A DNA stretch of 64,000 bases. Origin: Halichoerus grypus (taxonomy: Eukaryota > Chordata > Mammalia > Carnivora > Phocidae). This document shows positions 46,347-58,610 of the stretch, piece after piece. The stretch is from contig NC_135715.1 of NCBI RefSeq assembly GCF_964656455.1, positions 149,661,935 through 149,725,934 on the forward strand. The letters run 5' to 3'. The notes beneath the pieces are model-generated. The model had not been told where the DNA came from. It saw nothing but the letters and a program-made list of their open reading frames with translations, and did not search any database. The translations under genes were made by a program, and so were the position numbers. Numbering within the stretch: the stretch's first letter is position 1; every line of letters begins with the position of its first letter.

Positions 46347-49300
46347 GTATGACTTTGATCTTTTTTAATTTGTTGAGACTTGTTTTGTGGCCTATTATGT
46401 GATCTATTCCAGAGAATGTTCCATGTGCGCTTGAAAGAATGTGTATTCTGATGCTTTAGGATGGAATGTTCTGAATATATCTGTTAAGTCCATCTGGTCC
46501 AGTGTGTCCTTCAAAGCCACTGTTTCCTTATTGATTTTCTGGATGATCTGTCCATTGTTGTAAGTGGGGTGTTAAAGTCCCCTACTGTGATTGTATTACT
46601 TTCAATTAGTTGCTTTATGTTTATTATTAACTGTTTCGTGTATTTGGGTGCTCCCATATTGGGTTCATTTACAATTGTTGTATCTTCTTGTTGGATTGTC
46701 CCCTTAATGATTTATATAGTGTTGTTCTTTGTCTACAATTACAGTCTTTGTTTTAAAAGTTTATTTTGTCCGATATATGTATTGCTGCTCCAGCTTTCTC
46801 TTGACATCCATTTGCATGATAAATGTTTCTCCATCCCCTCATTTTCAATCTGCATGTACCCTTAGGTCTAAAATGAGTCTCATGTAGGCAGCATATAGAT
46901 GTGTCTTGTTTTTTTAGCCCCTCTGTCACCCCATATTTTTTGATTGACGCATTTAGTCCATTTTTATTCAAATTAATTATTGATAGATATGTATTTATTG
47001 CCATTTTATTACTTGTTTTGTAATTGTTTCTGAAGATTCTGAAGATTGTTTCTAAAGATTCTTGTCTTTCTCCCTTTCATGGTTTGCTGGTTTTCTTTAG
47101 TGATATATTTGAATTTCTTTGTTTTTATTCTTTGCATATTTATTAGCAGTTTTTGACTGGTGGTTACCATTTGGTTTGCATATAACGTCTTCTGCATATA
47201 GCAATCTATATTACATTGATGGTCAATTAAGTCTGAACCCATTCTTTACTCCTCCCTTCCCCACATTTTAAGTTTATGGCATCAGATTTTATAGGCTTTT
47301 ATTTTGTGAGTTCCTGGACTTATTATTTACAAATATATTCATTTTTACTGCTTTTGTGTCTCTTACCTTCATATTATCACTTTTCATCTCTCTTTTCTGC
47401 TCACAGAATCCCCTTTAATATTTCTTGTGGAGCTCATTTACTGGTCATTAACTCCTTTAGTTTTTGTTTGACTTTATCTCTCCTTCTGTTCTGAATGATA
47501 ACCTGGGTGGATAGAGTATTCTTGGCTGCAGATTTTCCTGTTCAGCACTTTAAATATATCATGCCTCTCCTTTCTGGCTGGGAAGGTTTCAATGAAAAAC
47601 CACTGATAGCCTTATGGGGTTTCCCTTGTATGTTACTGTTTTCTTTTGTCTTGCTGCTTTTAAATTTTTTTTATTTATCACTATATTTTGCCAATTTAAT
47701 TACAATATGTCTTGGGGTGGATCTGCTTTTTTACTGATTTTTTGGGCATTTTCTGTGCCTTCTGGATCTGGATATGTGTTTCCCTTCCCAGGTTAGGAAA
47801 GTCTGCAGCTAATATTTCTTGAAATAAATATTCTGCCCCCTTTTCTCTCCTTCTTTTGGGACTCCTATAATATGAATGCTATTATGTTTGATGAAATCAC
47901 TGAGTTCCTGAAGCCTATTCTCATTTTGCATAATTCTTTTATCTCTCTTTTGTTCAGCTTGATTACTTTCCATTACTCTGTCTTCCAGGTCATTAATTCA
48001 TTCCTCTGCTTGCAACCTGCAGTTCATTCTACCAAGCATGTTTCTTATTTCATTTATTGAGCCCTTTATCTCTGCTATGCTATTCCTTACCCTGTATAAG
48101 GGTCTCACTGATGCCTTCCACTCATTTCTCAAGTCTAGAGAGTATCTTTATGATCATTACTTTAAATTCTCCATCAGGCATGTTAATTATATCTGTTTCA
48201 CTTAGGTCTCTGGCCCTGGCCTTCTCCTGTTCATTCATTTGGGACAAATTCCCCTATCTTCTCATTTTTCTATGTTTCTGTGCCTGCTTCTGTCTTTTAG
48301 GAAAGTCAGCTACATCTCCCGTTCTTGAAGGTAATGGCCTTATGAAGAAGAGGTACTGTAGTGCCCTGCCATATAGTGTTCCCTGTTCCCCAGGGCCTGT
48401 TGCTTCAGGAGGTGTCTCCAATGTGTGTTGCAAGTGCTCTGCTGCTGTGTCCTGGCCATTTTATTCTTCAGTCTCTATAGAGGCTCTCTTTGCCTGTTGT
48501 GGGCAGTGTTTGGTCCCTTACCTGAATGTGGCAAGTTTTAACTATGTGTGCTCTGGTCTGCTTAAGAAATGAGACCTGTTTACACTGCCTCTGGAACCAA
48601 GGCCCTCAAAACTCCCAGGTCAGGATGCAGTGTGGACAGGGGTTTGGGCTGATCTTCTGGGGGAGGGGCCCTGCCATGCTGGGACGGAGGCAAGTGTGAC
48701 TGGGAAGGGTGGTTCCACTGGAGCACAGGGGGGCAATGTTTGGTGTAAGCAAGTTAGGTAGCCAATGTTGGCACTGTGCTGGTTCCTGCAGGTGGCTCTG
48801 TGTTTATGCTGAGGGGTGGAGGACAGAAATGGGGCCTATCAGTTCCTTTGTTCTTGGAAGAGTCTCTCCATGAATGCTGCCTCTCTGGGACATGTTCTGA
48901 GATGAGCAAATAACCTCCCTAGTCTGTGCCCCAGGCACTCCTCAGATCGCTATTTCCATGCTGTATGTCCACAGGTTGTTTGCCTGCCTTCTCTCCAAAA
49001 GCATCTCAATGCCCCCAGGCTCTTCCTGAGCCAGGCCTGCTGACCTTTAGAACTCCAGTCGTTAAGCCCCCCTGGTTGCAAGAACTCACGGAAATTCAGC
49101 CCCTCTCACTTTTCAAGCCAATTGCTATGGGGATTCATTTCCCTCACGTACTGCCCTGTGTATTAGTCTGTCTCTTGCGCTTCTTGGCAACCACAGCTCT
49201 GTCCCCACTGTAGTGGCCATGATCCATTTCTCTTCCAAAATGCACTTCCACACTTCTTGTCTTCTTTAATGTGGCCTCTTCTCTACCTTTAGTTGTAGAA

Positions 49301-49420
49301 TTTGTTCTGCCCATCTTCAGGTTGATTTCTGGGGTATTTGGGATGATTCGATAGTTATCTAGTTATATTCGTGGGATGAGGCAATTCTAGGGTCCTCCTA
49401 CTCCACCACCATCTTCCCTG

Positions 49421-49515
49421 TAGTATGTAATTTTTTATAGCTTTTGAATTTTAATTTGTTGCCATGTGCAAGTATTCTTTATTCAAAAATTAAATATGTT
49501 TGGTGAAAGTAAAGT
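49421..49515 (+). mobile_element. L1ME 3' part, right half of split element
   Basis: 'tttttatagcttttgaattttaatttg', 'gccatgtgcaagtattc', 'tcaaaaattaaatatg' is the terminal part of an L1ME 3' UTR, continuing the element interrupted at 41623. Confidence 0.7.
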
Positions 49516-50439
49516 CAAGTCAAAATTTAAAAATGAGGCCCTGAGGAAACTACACACAAGAAATAATGGAAAAGAGACATGGTGGAAAGAGGGAGGAAAG
49601 AAGGAAAAGAAAATTATGAGAACTCTAGCTTCCAAAACCATGGAAGGATCTATCTCTTAGGTTGGCCTATCTCAGTTCTGATTCTTTGCAACCACTCATA
49701 AGTGGCAGTTGGCATGTGACTATAGATTCTTCCATGAACTCCCTTGCCCTGTCGCCTCACATGGTCTTCAGGGACTCCTCTAGGCAGTTCATCTTCCTTC
49801 TTCCTGAGATTTGCCTTCAAGGCTTTGGATGTGGGCATTTTCCAGAGCTGAGTGACTAGTCCTCAGTACTTCAGATACTTCCTTGATAACATATTTCACT
49901 AATGTTTTATTCATAGGTGATTCACACAATTATACCTCTAACATTTGTCTACCTTCTATCATTTGTCTCCTCTTCCCTTCTCTTTTTCATCTCATTGCCT
50001 TGCAACATGTACCCATTCTGGCTGCCTACAATTTCCAATTGTTCTTTAAACACTGAGCTTAATGTTCCCCAATCTCTCCTGCTTTCACGTTTTACATATG
50101 TATATGCACTGCCTTCAAAACTAAATGTCAAAATTCCTCAAAGTTAGAAGATTTTTATAGTTACCGTAGTATCCCTTGCTTCCTTCCTTCCCTCCTTCCT
50201 TCCTCCAGCCAAGAGCAGTGTTCTATACCAGATTCTTACCCAATAAATTCTTATTGAATATTATATTTTTATGAATAAACCATTCCCTCCTCATATAACC
50301 ACCAGACTTAATATATAATTCAGCATGCGTAATAGGATATGTAAAATATTTTATTTATGAATTATTGATTTATTTATTTCTAATCTAAATTGTTCCACAA
50401 TGAATTTGAAACAGGCTGTTAGAATCATTTGTTTACATG
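49516..50439. other. No recognisable gene; (TTCC)n
   Basis: Unassigned. A pyrimidine (TTCC)n tract lies at about 50181-50213. Overlapping 62-76-codon frames on both strands near 49650-50147 have no domains. Confidence 0.45.
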
Positions 50440-50562
50440 TCTCCTTTCTCACTACACTAAGCTTTTTGAGGCTAGGGCCTATGTGTTATTGTTTTTATAT
50501 TGCTAGGGACTGACTCCCATTAGGAGCTTATAATATTCTTTGTTAAAAGAGTGAATATAAGA
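50440..50562 (+). mobile_element. L2-like LINE 3' end
   Basis: 'cactaagctttttgaggctagggcctatgtg' then 'ttgctagggactgactccc' resembles the L2 3' end phrase 'taagctccttgagggcaggg ... tgcctggcac'. Diverged and short. Confidence 0.5.
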
Positions 50563-51735
50563 AAAAAATATATGATCAGAAGTATTTTCCAAAAATATTT
50601 TAACTTTTAGTAAATTAATCTTAAGAAATGGTTTGTATTCATATAAGATAAAATGGACATGTCACTATTGTAGCAAATTCAGATATGCCAATAAATGCAA
50701 ATTTATTTCCTATTACTCCATTATTGGTATTATGAGTCTGTAAGCAGGCTGGAAAATTCAATTTGAGTCTCTTTTAAGGTTCCCCCAATTCTCCAGGGTT
50801 GTGTTGAGGTTTAAGAAGAGGAAAGGATTTTGTAGGGTTAAGGACAAGGGGAAATAAGAAACTAATATGCCCCTGAAGTCACTTCTCATGTAAAGTTTAC
50901 CACTGAGAAGTCCATCATGCAAAAGCATTATGGTCTTTCAGGTGCAGCTTCCTTACCATTCTTGAAGCATAGGAATATGTCCACAGAGTTTCCCATTCCC
51001 CATCTGCTAAAAGTCTCATGGAGTTATTTACTCGATAGCATCTTACCAAACCCCATCCCCTCAAGGCCATGGCCAGGAGGCGGAATGGAACCCTCAGATC
51101 TCTAGAATATCATGAACTTTCTAAGCTTTCTCTTCTCTGCCCAATCTACTCCTTTCTAGTCTCAAGCAATTCTCCCTTCAAATATCCAGCCAAGACACTT
51201 TCCTTTACATTTACATCCACTTTATTTTACTGATTTCACAAATCCTTCCTCTATTATGAGGTTTAGATTTCTAAAACAAAAGCCAAGTTTTGTGCTTCCA
51301 CCCAGTCACATCTTCCATCCCTCCCCCTGAGACAATGAGTCCAGAAACAAATACTTACTTGAATAAGGGAAGGAAAAGGAAAAATATAACATGAAGTTTA
51401 AAAAGTAGGTTGCCATATCAGCATATTATCCCACTCTGTTTTTCTGATCATTCTCATTGCATTCACACATTATTTAACTCTCTTCAGAGCACTTTTTATC
51501 TCATGCTTGGATCACAACAGCTTCCTTGAGTCTACAATTCACCTAGGCTTCCATCATCCCTTTCCTCTGCAAAAGCATTTATCATGCCTGCATAATGTTA
51601 TCTGTTGCAGGAAGCAACAAATTCTTCTACAAATTTGAAAATTTTGCATGTAAGTCATTTGCATGTAAGTCATTAACTTTTTACCTCTAGATAGTCTAAC
51701 TTATTTTCACCTAATTCCAAGCACTGAATCTCTTT
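50563..51735. other. No recognisable feature
   Basis: Unassigned DNA between the L2-like piece and the chimeric L1. Confidence 0.45.
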
Positions 51736-51754
51736 TCAAAAAACAAACAAACAC

Positions 51755-53215
51755 CAGATAAACTCAAAATGGATGAAAGACTTCAATGTGAGACAGGAAT
51801 CCATCAAAATCCTAGAGAAGAATATAGGCAGTAACCTCTTTGACATCAGCCACAGCAACTTCTTTCAAGATACATCTCCAAAGGCTAGTGAAACGAAAGC
51901 AAAAATGAACTTTTGGGACTTCATCAAGATAAAAAGCTTCTGCACAGCAAAGGAAACAGTCAACAAAACAAAGAGGCAACCCACAGAATGGGAGAAGATA
52001 TTTGCAAATGACACTAGAGACAAAGCGCTGATTTCCAAGATCTATAAAGAACTTCTCAAACTCAACACCCAAAAAACAAATAAGTCAAAAAATGGGCAGA
52101 AGATATCAACAGACACTTTTCAAAAGACGACATACAAATGGTCAACAGACACATGAAAAAATGTTCATCATCATTAGCCATCAGGGAAATTATTTGCAAA
52201 TGACATATCAGATAAAGGGCTAGTATCAAAAATCTATAAAGAACTTATTAAACTCAACACCCAAAGAAAAAATGATCCGATCAAGAAATGGACAGAAGAC
52301 ATGAACAGACATTTTTCCAAAGAAGACATCCAAATGGCCAACAGACACATGAAAAAGTGCTCAACATTGCATGGCATCAAGGAAATCCAAATCAAAACCT
52401 CAATGAGATACCACCTCACACCAGTCAGAATGGCTAAAATTAACCACTTAGGAAATGACAGATGTTGGCGGGGATGCGGAGAAAGGGGAACCCTCCTACA
52501 CTGTTGGTGGGAATGCAAGCTGGTGCAGCCACTCTGGAAAACAGTATGGAGGTTCCTCAAAAAGTTGAAAATAGAGCTACCATACGATCCAGCAATTGCA
52601 CTACTGGGTATTTACCCCAAAGACACAGATGTAGTGAAAAGAAGGGCCATATGCACCCCAATGTTCATAGCAGCAATGTCTGCAATAGCCAAACTGGAAA
52701 GAGCCGAGATGCCCTTCAACAGACGAATGAATAAAGAAGATGTGGTCCATATATACAATGGAATATTAGTCAGCCATCAGAAAGGATGAACACCCAACTT
52801 TTACATCAACATGGATGGGACTGGAGGAGATTATGCTAAGTGAAAGAAGTCAATCAGAGAAAGTCAATTATCATATGGTTTCACTTATTTGTGGAACACA
52901 AGGAATAGCATGGAGGACATTAGGAGAAGGAAGAGAAAAAATGAAGGGGGGCGGAAATCAGAGGGGGAGATTAACCATGACAGACTATGGACTCTGAAAA
53001 ACAAACTGAGGGTTTTAGAGGGGAGGGGGGTGGGGGATGGATTAGCCCGGCGATGGGTATTAAGGAGGGCACGTACTGCATGGAGCACTGGGTGTTATAC
53101 GAAAACAATGAATCATGGATCACTACATCAAAAACTAATGATATATTGTATGGTGACTAACATAACATAATAAAATTAAATTCAATTCAAACAAACAAAC
53201 AAACAAATAAACAAA
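51755..53215 (+). mobile_element. Chimeric L1 with duplicated ORF2 segment
   Basis: Sense L1. 51755-52190 is ORF2 (127 codons open from 51773, '...[20 protein letters not shown]'). At 52191 the sequence jumps back and repeats the ORF2 segment starting tatttgcaaatgaca (first copy 51999-52190, second from 52191), clearly diverged from the first, then runs on through the ORF2 tail (Cys-rich [18 protein letters not shown]) and a complete 3' UTR to an (AAAC)n-rich tail at 53190-53215. Flanks on both sides contain aaacaaacaaac, a possible TSD but in low-complexity sequence. Confidence 0.92.
52301..52789 (+). pseudogene. L1 ORF2 C-terminal frame
   Basis: 162 open codons of the L1 ORF2 C-terminus: '[19 protein letters not shown]', the CX3CX7HX4C motif, and '[14 protein letters not shown]'-type sequence close to the tail. 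It is truncated at the front and loses the frame before the normal end. It covers no catalytic domain, so it is non-functional. Confidence 0.85.
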
Positions 53216-54065
53216 ACAGTCCTTTTATTGCTTCCCTAATGCTTACCTTACTCATTTCTGCTTCTGTATTTTAGCTCACATTGTTTCTCTTCTTAAATGC
53301 CCTACACCATTTTGTCATCTTATGTAAATTTTATCCAACTTTTAGGACCAACTTTAGATTCATTACCACAATCCAGTCTTTCTCTACTTCTCTTATGCAC
53401 AGTAATTTCACCAAAGAGCATGCATTACCCAATTTAACATTTAATTATGTGTTATGTATTTTTTGAATTGTACCTTAATTATTTCACATATTTTGTTCTT
53501 TGTTCCCTCCACTAACTGCAAGCACCCTGAAAACAGGAATATATCTTCTCACTTCCTTCATTATACCCAAGCCAGAACCTGACCTGTAATCAATATTTGT
53601 GTGATGAGATGATCATGTGAATCACTTACCAATGTGGCCCCTCCCAACCTCTGCCTATTCCCACTGCCCCCAACATTCACACATACACACTTCCTTCTAA
53701 CTGACATCCCTCCTTAAATCGGGGACCAGTGAAGGAATTCTATTCTTATCCTCAGAACAGAGTTATTCCAGCAGAAATGCAGAAAGAACAAATAAAGGAT
53801 GAAATCAATAATTAGTTCTTGACCTTTTACCTCTAGATAGACTGGAAGTTCAAAATAGAGTTTAGGTTGAATTACAAAAAAATAAAGACAATTATATTAC
53901 ACATCCAAATTTATTGCCTGAGAAATATCATACCAACTGTATTTTTTGACTAAGTGATTAATTCATTTATTAATGGATTCATAATAAAATGATAAAAGTT
54001 TGAATTAGACTCAAAAGTTGAAGACACAATTTCTAAATGGTCCTAAGTCCATTTTAAGAAATCTA
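53216..54065. other. No recognisable gene; L2-like piece at about 53500-53610
   Basis: 'ccactaactgcaagcaccctgaaaacagg' then 'ccagaacctgacctgtaatc' resembles an L2/MIR3-type 3' end. The rest is unassigned. Confidence 0.4.
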
Positions 54066-54085
54066 TTAAAATATTCATAAAATTT

Positions 54086-54279
54086 GGGGCACCTGGGTGG
54101 TTCAGTCAGCTGAGTGTCCAACTCTTGGTTTTGGCTCAGGTCATGATCTCAGGGTCATGGAATCAAGCCCCACGAGATGCTCCACACTCAGCACAGAGTC
54201 TGCTTGTCCCTCTTCCTCTGCTCCCCCCACCCCCAGTTTGCACTCTCTCTCTCTCTGTCTCAAATAAATAAATAAAATC
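54086..54279 (+). mobile_element. Can-SINE with 20-bp perfect TSD
   Basis: Head 'ggggcacctgggtggttcag', 'actcttggttttggctcagg', C-rich block, (CT)n, 'caaataaataaataaaatc'. The TSD ttaaaatattcataaaattt is identical at 54066-54085 and 54280-54299. The short tail runs into the TSD without a long A run. It belongs to the older body subtype, yet its target duplication is undecayed. Confidence 0.97.
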
Positions 54280-54299
54280 TTAAAATATTCATAAAATTT

Positions 54300-55326
54300 A
54301 AATAATAACATAATTTCATGGATCAGAAAAAACTTACTCAGAAAATACAATGCTAATTAATGAAGTTCAATTTCATACCTATAAATATAACATTTAGATG
54401 AGAAAAAGAAAATATATGTGATTGTATAACATAAACATCATAACAGGATAATTGTATACTAGATCATATTTTTAAGGCATTTGTCAGTTTTCTTACACAG
54501 GTTAGGATGCATAGAATACAGGCAAATGAGAAGACAATGATTTCAAGACTACAAATTACAAATTTACTATCTTGAGTCTTTTCACAAAGCTACTAATCAC
54601 CACCAATCACAAAGCCTGAAAAACAAGAATTTTAACCTATGTAGTCTTTAGGTAATCACGTAATGAGCATATAAGGCCACAGGGCTGTTGAAAAAGAGTA
54701 TAGAGTGTTGTAAATATTTCAAACCAGCAAAAAGTGTTCAAGTTATGCCTTAAATAAAGAGACTACTTTCCCTTTACCTGTTATTTTTCTCCTAATTTTA
54801 CCAACATCATTCTGTCAACCCAGTACACTAAAACCATGATGATGGGAAAATATCGGTCATTTGTTTTCTTCTTAACATTCTATGAGTTATTAACCAAGAG
54901 CACAGCTGGATGATTAACTACTTGTCTTAGTGCAAAATGTTCCAGTTGTGTCCTCACCGCCAGAATTTTTTTTCATTTTTGATTTATAACTTTCCTGGCA
55001 AGCATATTATTAACTTTACATCTCTGTAGTTAACTGCCAAATGTGAACAATAAGTTATTCAACATATCAGCTTCCCTGTTCTGAGTAAGCCTCATTTCTA
55101 CTTGGTGAGGAAATATTTACTGGAAAGTGCTAAATGGTAGTAGGAAAATACTCCATATTTTTAAATTAAGAGTCCAAACTCATATCCAGGTCAATAATTA
55201 AATGTTATAAGCCTGGTTTAGGTAAATTTTCACTTCAAATATTTTTGAGAATGTTTTCAATCTCATTGAATAATGTTCAGAACCCATTTTTAAGTATCAA
55301 TTTAAAGTCACTAGAAAAGGAAAACA
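54300..55326. other. No recognisable feature
   Basis: Unassigned AT-rich DNA between two SINEs. Confidence 0.45.
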
Positions 55327-55340
55327 AAAATTAAGTTCTT

Positions 55341-55519
55341 TTTTTTAAAGATTTTATTTATTTAATTGACAGAGAGAGCACAAACAAGGGGAGCGGGAGA
55401 GAGAGAAGCAGGTTTCCCACTGAGCAGGGAGCCTGATGTGGGGCTCAATCTCAGGACCCCAGGATCATGACCTGAGCCGAAGGCAGACGCCTAACCGACT
55501 GAGCCACCCAGGCACCCCC
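55341..55519 (-). mobile_element. Can-SINE
   Basis: Antisense copy: 'aaagattttatttatttaattgacag', 'gcaggtttcccactgagc', 'gacctgagccgaaggcagacgcc', head 'gccacccaggcacccc'. The TSD aaaattaagttctt is perfect at 55327-55340 and 55520-55533. Confidence 0.96.
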
Positions 55520-55624
55520 AAAATTAAGTTCTTATACCATGTATAATCTTTGAAGGAATAGGTAGGTATACCTTTGAAACAGATGGAGGGAAATTATTTC
55601 ATCTCTTTTAACACTGATTTAAAA

Positions 55625-57540
55625 TGGTAGCCTGAGGACCATGCAGAAGCCTCAGCTGAGGCAGATGCTTGCTAAAAAATGCTGCCCTCCTCAGATATGC
55701 CTCCTATCTCCTCTCCTGGCCACTAGACCAATATGTAGGGCCAAATGTTAGCATAAACCTGACCTGGGAATTGCTATCAATGCTCGTGAGAAAAGGGATT
55801 TTTCACCAAAGCTGCTGTGAAGTCCTGTTAATGTAAACCTGTAGGAAGCAGGACAGCATGCCTGGAAGTGGCTCTTAATGATTCTGAACCAAGAGGGGAC
55901 CTGAATTTAAAGCTGGGTCAAGGAGAGTTTCTTGATATGGGCACTCTCTGTGGTTCAGGATTTAATGCCCTAGCAACTTCTGATACACTGCTGGGATGGC
56001 TGCTGGAAGTCTGAAAAAAAATACAGCTTTCTTTTAAATAAATTTTAGATGCTAGAACTGCCTTAGTAGAGTACTGAGGAAAAGAAGCGAAAGTCCCAGA
56101 GAAGTGAACATGCTACAATGAGTCTGTTACATAAGACTTGAGAACCCACAAGCTGACTTTCCCTGGAAGGGGCTGGGGAACATTTCTATGGTGATAAGGA
56201 ATACATTAGAGAGAAAGACGCCACCATTACTGAGAAGCTTAGTAGTGGCTCTCCTCTGCAGGCTGAGGCTGATAACAGGATGTGCTGTTATGGAACTTGG
56301 CTCTCTAGTATCCATGAGGATGACAAGATTCCAGAATAGTAGAGACAGCTGGCAGCACTTAATTGTCAGAAGCAAGATGCATGTAATAACTGTAATTGGT
56401 AGCATGGTTGAAATGGCATCCAGGGCACCCTGACCCACAGAGAACTATCATGATGACTAAGAGACCACGGTTCCTAAAAGTGAAACAAATAGCAGTAACA
56501 AAGGAGTTTCTTGACATGATGGATATACAGAAGATAAACAGACTGGTAGACAGGTGGATAGGTAGGTAGGTAGATAGATAAATAGACAGACAAATAGACA
56601 CACAGATAGATAGATGAGACAGATTCAAAAGAGATCAAGAATGGATGAGAAGAATATCAACTGCCCCAATGGAAAACTGCATTCTTTCACCTACATTCCA
56701 TACTGAGCCAGTTCTTAAACAAGAACTCATCAGTTAAAGAAGAGGTCCTATCTCCATAAGCAAAGACTCTAAAATACCAAAGTGATTGATAATAGTGATT
56801 CCCTCAGTCCTTCACCATAGTGACCTACAGTCATTTATCAAATAAATTTACATTCAGGAAAGGGGAACCAGGGTCTTTTGAGGGCTACTGAATTCAGGAT
56901 CTAAATGGACTCTGATAACAGAGACCACAATACAACACCCTACACTAGGTAAGATAGGAAATCAAGAACAATATTGTATTCCAGGCGGAATGACAGTTTA
57001 GAGTGAACCTCAAAGACAAAAAATACAGGGATGGTGTTTCCCATTAAGAATCCATTTAATTCACCAGTCTGGCCATAAAAGAATCAGATGGAATAAGGCA
57101 GATGACAGTGTGCTCCATAATTTAATTAAATACTAGTCCCAATTTCAGCTTTTTTGCTAACTGTGGTATTTTTACAGATTAACATGGCCTCTAGTATGTG
57201 GTATGCAGCTATTGATCCGGTGGATACCCATCAAGAAGGTATCAAAAGCAGTTCCCATACACCTGAAATGAATAACCACTATACATTTATTCTATCACCC
57301 AGGGGTATGTTGAATCACCTCTCTTCTGTCATTGCATAGTCCTAAAGCATCTTGATCATCTAGACATTCCATAGAACATATCATCGGTGCAAGATATTGA
57401 TAACAACATGATAAACAGAACTGATAAGCAGAAAGTGGCAAGCACTCTAAATGTCCTACTAATATAAAAAAGCTCCTAAAAATGAGCTATAGATATTACA
57501 AAGATACTACAAGGTCCTGATATGCTTGGCTTCATACTTT
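55625..57540 (+). pseudogene. ERVL endogenous retrovirus internal remnant (gag-like to pol reverse transcriptase)
   Basis: An old class III (ERVL) provirus fragment in sense. 55680-56000 resembles ERVL gag DNA. 56870-57120 resembles the protease/reverse transcriptase junction. 57120-57440 is the reverse transcriptase: the open piece 57154-57339 contains MWYAAIDPVD. The catalytic region at about 57392-57406 reads DIDNN, with Asn in place of the second Asp, so the enzyme site is lost. Frameshifts and stops recur throughout, and no flanking LTR is recognised. The middle part (56000-56860) is uncertain and contains a GATA-type tract. It is a degraded, non-functional fossil. Confidence 0.75.
56545..56620. 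repeat. (GATA/GACA)n microsatellite
   Basis: Imperfect tetranucleotide array of ggta, gata, gaca and cagata units, inside the ERVL remnant. Reverse frames across it (SICLSIYLSTY...) are repeat artefacts. Confidence 0.9.
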
Positions 57541-57949
57541 TCCTCTTCTGTTTTCCACTCTACAGTTGTATTTAGTGAATATTTTCATAATAAATCCCTA
57601 GCTTCTTCTGGGTAAGCAAACTTAAGACACAGGGCCTTAGATGGTTTTTCATACAAAGGCCCATGTTGAAAACACTTTGACGGAGATTAAGCAAATAAAA
57701 AAGAGAAAGTAATCAGGAATTTTTTTCAAGTGATATGGAAAATAAATGTAATAAAATATCTTGATAAAATGTATAGCTGTCATAAAAATCTCCCCCCAAA
57801 AAAGCAAAATATAAAGTAGATCTATAAAAACCTAGAAGCAAAATTTTGGTCATATGATAGGTTTTGGAAGGAGACTAAGGGATTAGAGTTTGCTACAGGG
57901 CTTGTCTTGTTAGAGGGAATATATAGGTATTAATAAATTCAATTAATCA
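57541..57949. other. No recognisable feature
   Basis: AT-rich transition between the ERVL remnant and the following L1M body; no repeat assignment possible. Confidence 0.4.
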
Positions 57950-58610
57950 ACAACAGTAAATAAGCATGAGTAGGACTTTTAAGATAAAAGCAACCACCAT
58001 AAAAAATAGAATGTATCATTTCTAGCATGCAGAAGAAAACTCTAACAATCCATTAGAAAGCAAAAGTAGAGAAAAAAGAAAAGTAACAAAAATATAAAAC
58101 ATGAAAAATATAAAATAAAGTGAAGAACTAGTTTTTAACATAACAGCAACTTGAATAAATTTAAATAAATTAAACTCACTCATAAAAGAAAAAGACTTTC
58201 AGGTTGGATTACAAAATAAGATCCCACTACATGTTGGCTATAAAAGACAGCCTTAAAAGGCATAGAAAGCTGAAAATAAAATGGAATCCAAAAAAGCTGT
58301 GACAGCAATGTTAATATGGGATACATAAGAATTTAAGGCTACAAAAATCATAAAGAAAAACAGACATTATATTCTTATAAAAGAAACAATAAAAAATATA
58401 TATTGACCAAAAACATATAGTTTTTATAAATATTGACTCAAATATACAAAGAAACAATAAACACAACTTCAGGAAGACATAAATAAATCAACAGTTAAAA
58501 AGATTGTAATACAACTTACTCAGAAATTGTGGAGATCAAGCGGATTAAAATAGGAGCAGAAATACTGAAAACCTGAACAGAACAATTATATATAAAATAC
58601 CCAAAATTCT

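Larger units (their letters stand above)
41900..47004 (-). pseudogene. L1 ORF2 pseudogene (endonuclease-reverse transcriptase)
   Basis: L1 ORF2 encodes the endonuclease and reverse transcriptase that copy L1 and SINE RNA into the genome. The first 83 codons are open (46753-47004): 'LNKNGLNAS' and 'CCLHETHF', with the Glu of the endonuclease site retained. Further pieces are open at 44189-44383, 43357-43554 and 42485-42895 (136 codons, '...[20 protein letters not shown]'). Stops and frameshifts lie between them. The reverse transcriptase catalytic box at 43555-43566 reads FAED rather than the usual FADD. Interrupted by two L1 insertions. The 3' limit is approximate. Confidence 0.9.
41624..49420 (-). 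mobile_element. Near full-length old carnivore L1 (with nested L1s)
   Basis: Read on the minus strand: a G-rich 5' start (antisense 'ccaccaccatcttccctg' at its right edge), a GC-richer 5' UTR (about 49420-48300), an ORF1 region (about 48300-47050, decayed), ORF2 starting at 47004, and a 3' UTR ending near 41624. The 7.8-kb span falls to about 6.4 kb after removing the insertions at 44721-45865 and 46160-46346, the normal full length of an L1. It is inactive, since ORFs are broken throughout. It lies inside an L1ME; the TSD is too decayed to define. Confidence 0.9.

Noticed and set aside
48057..48572. 171-codon + frame as a gene
   Set aside because: It is antisense to the 5'/ORF1 region of the full-length minus-strand L1.
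51755..53215. Repeated 192 bp as a recent tandem duplication
   Set aside because: The two copies differ at many positions, so they come from different L1 templates or elements.
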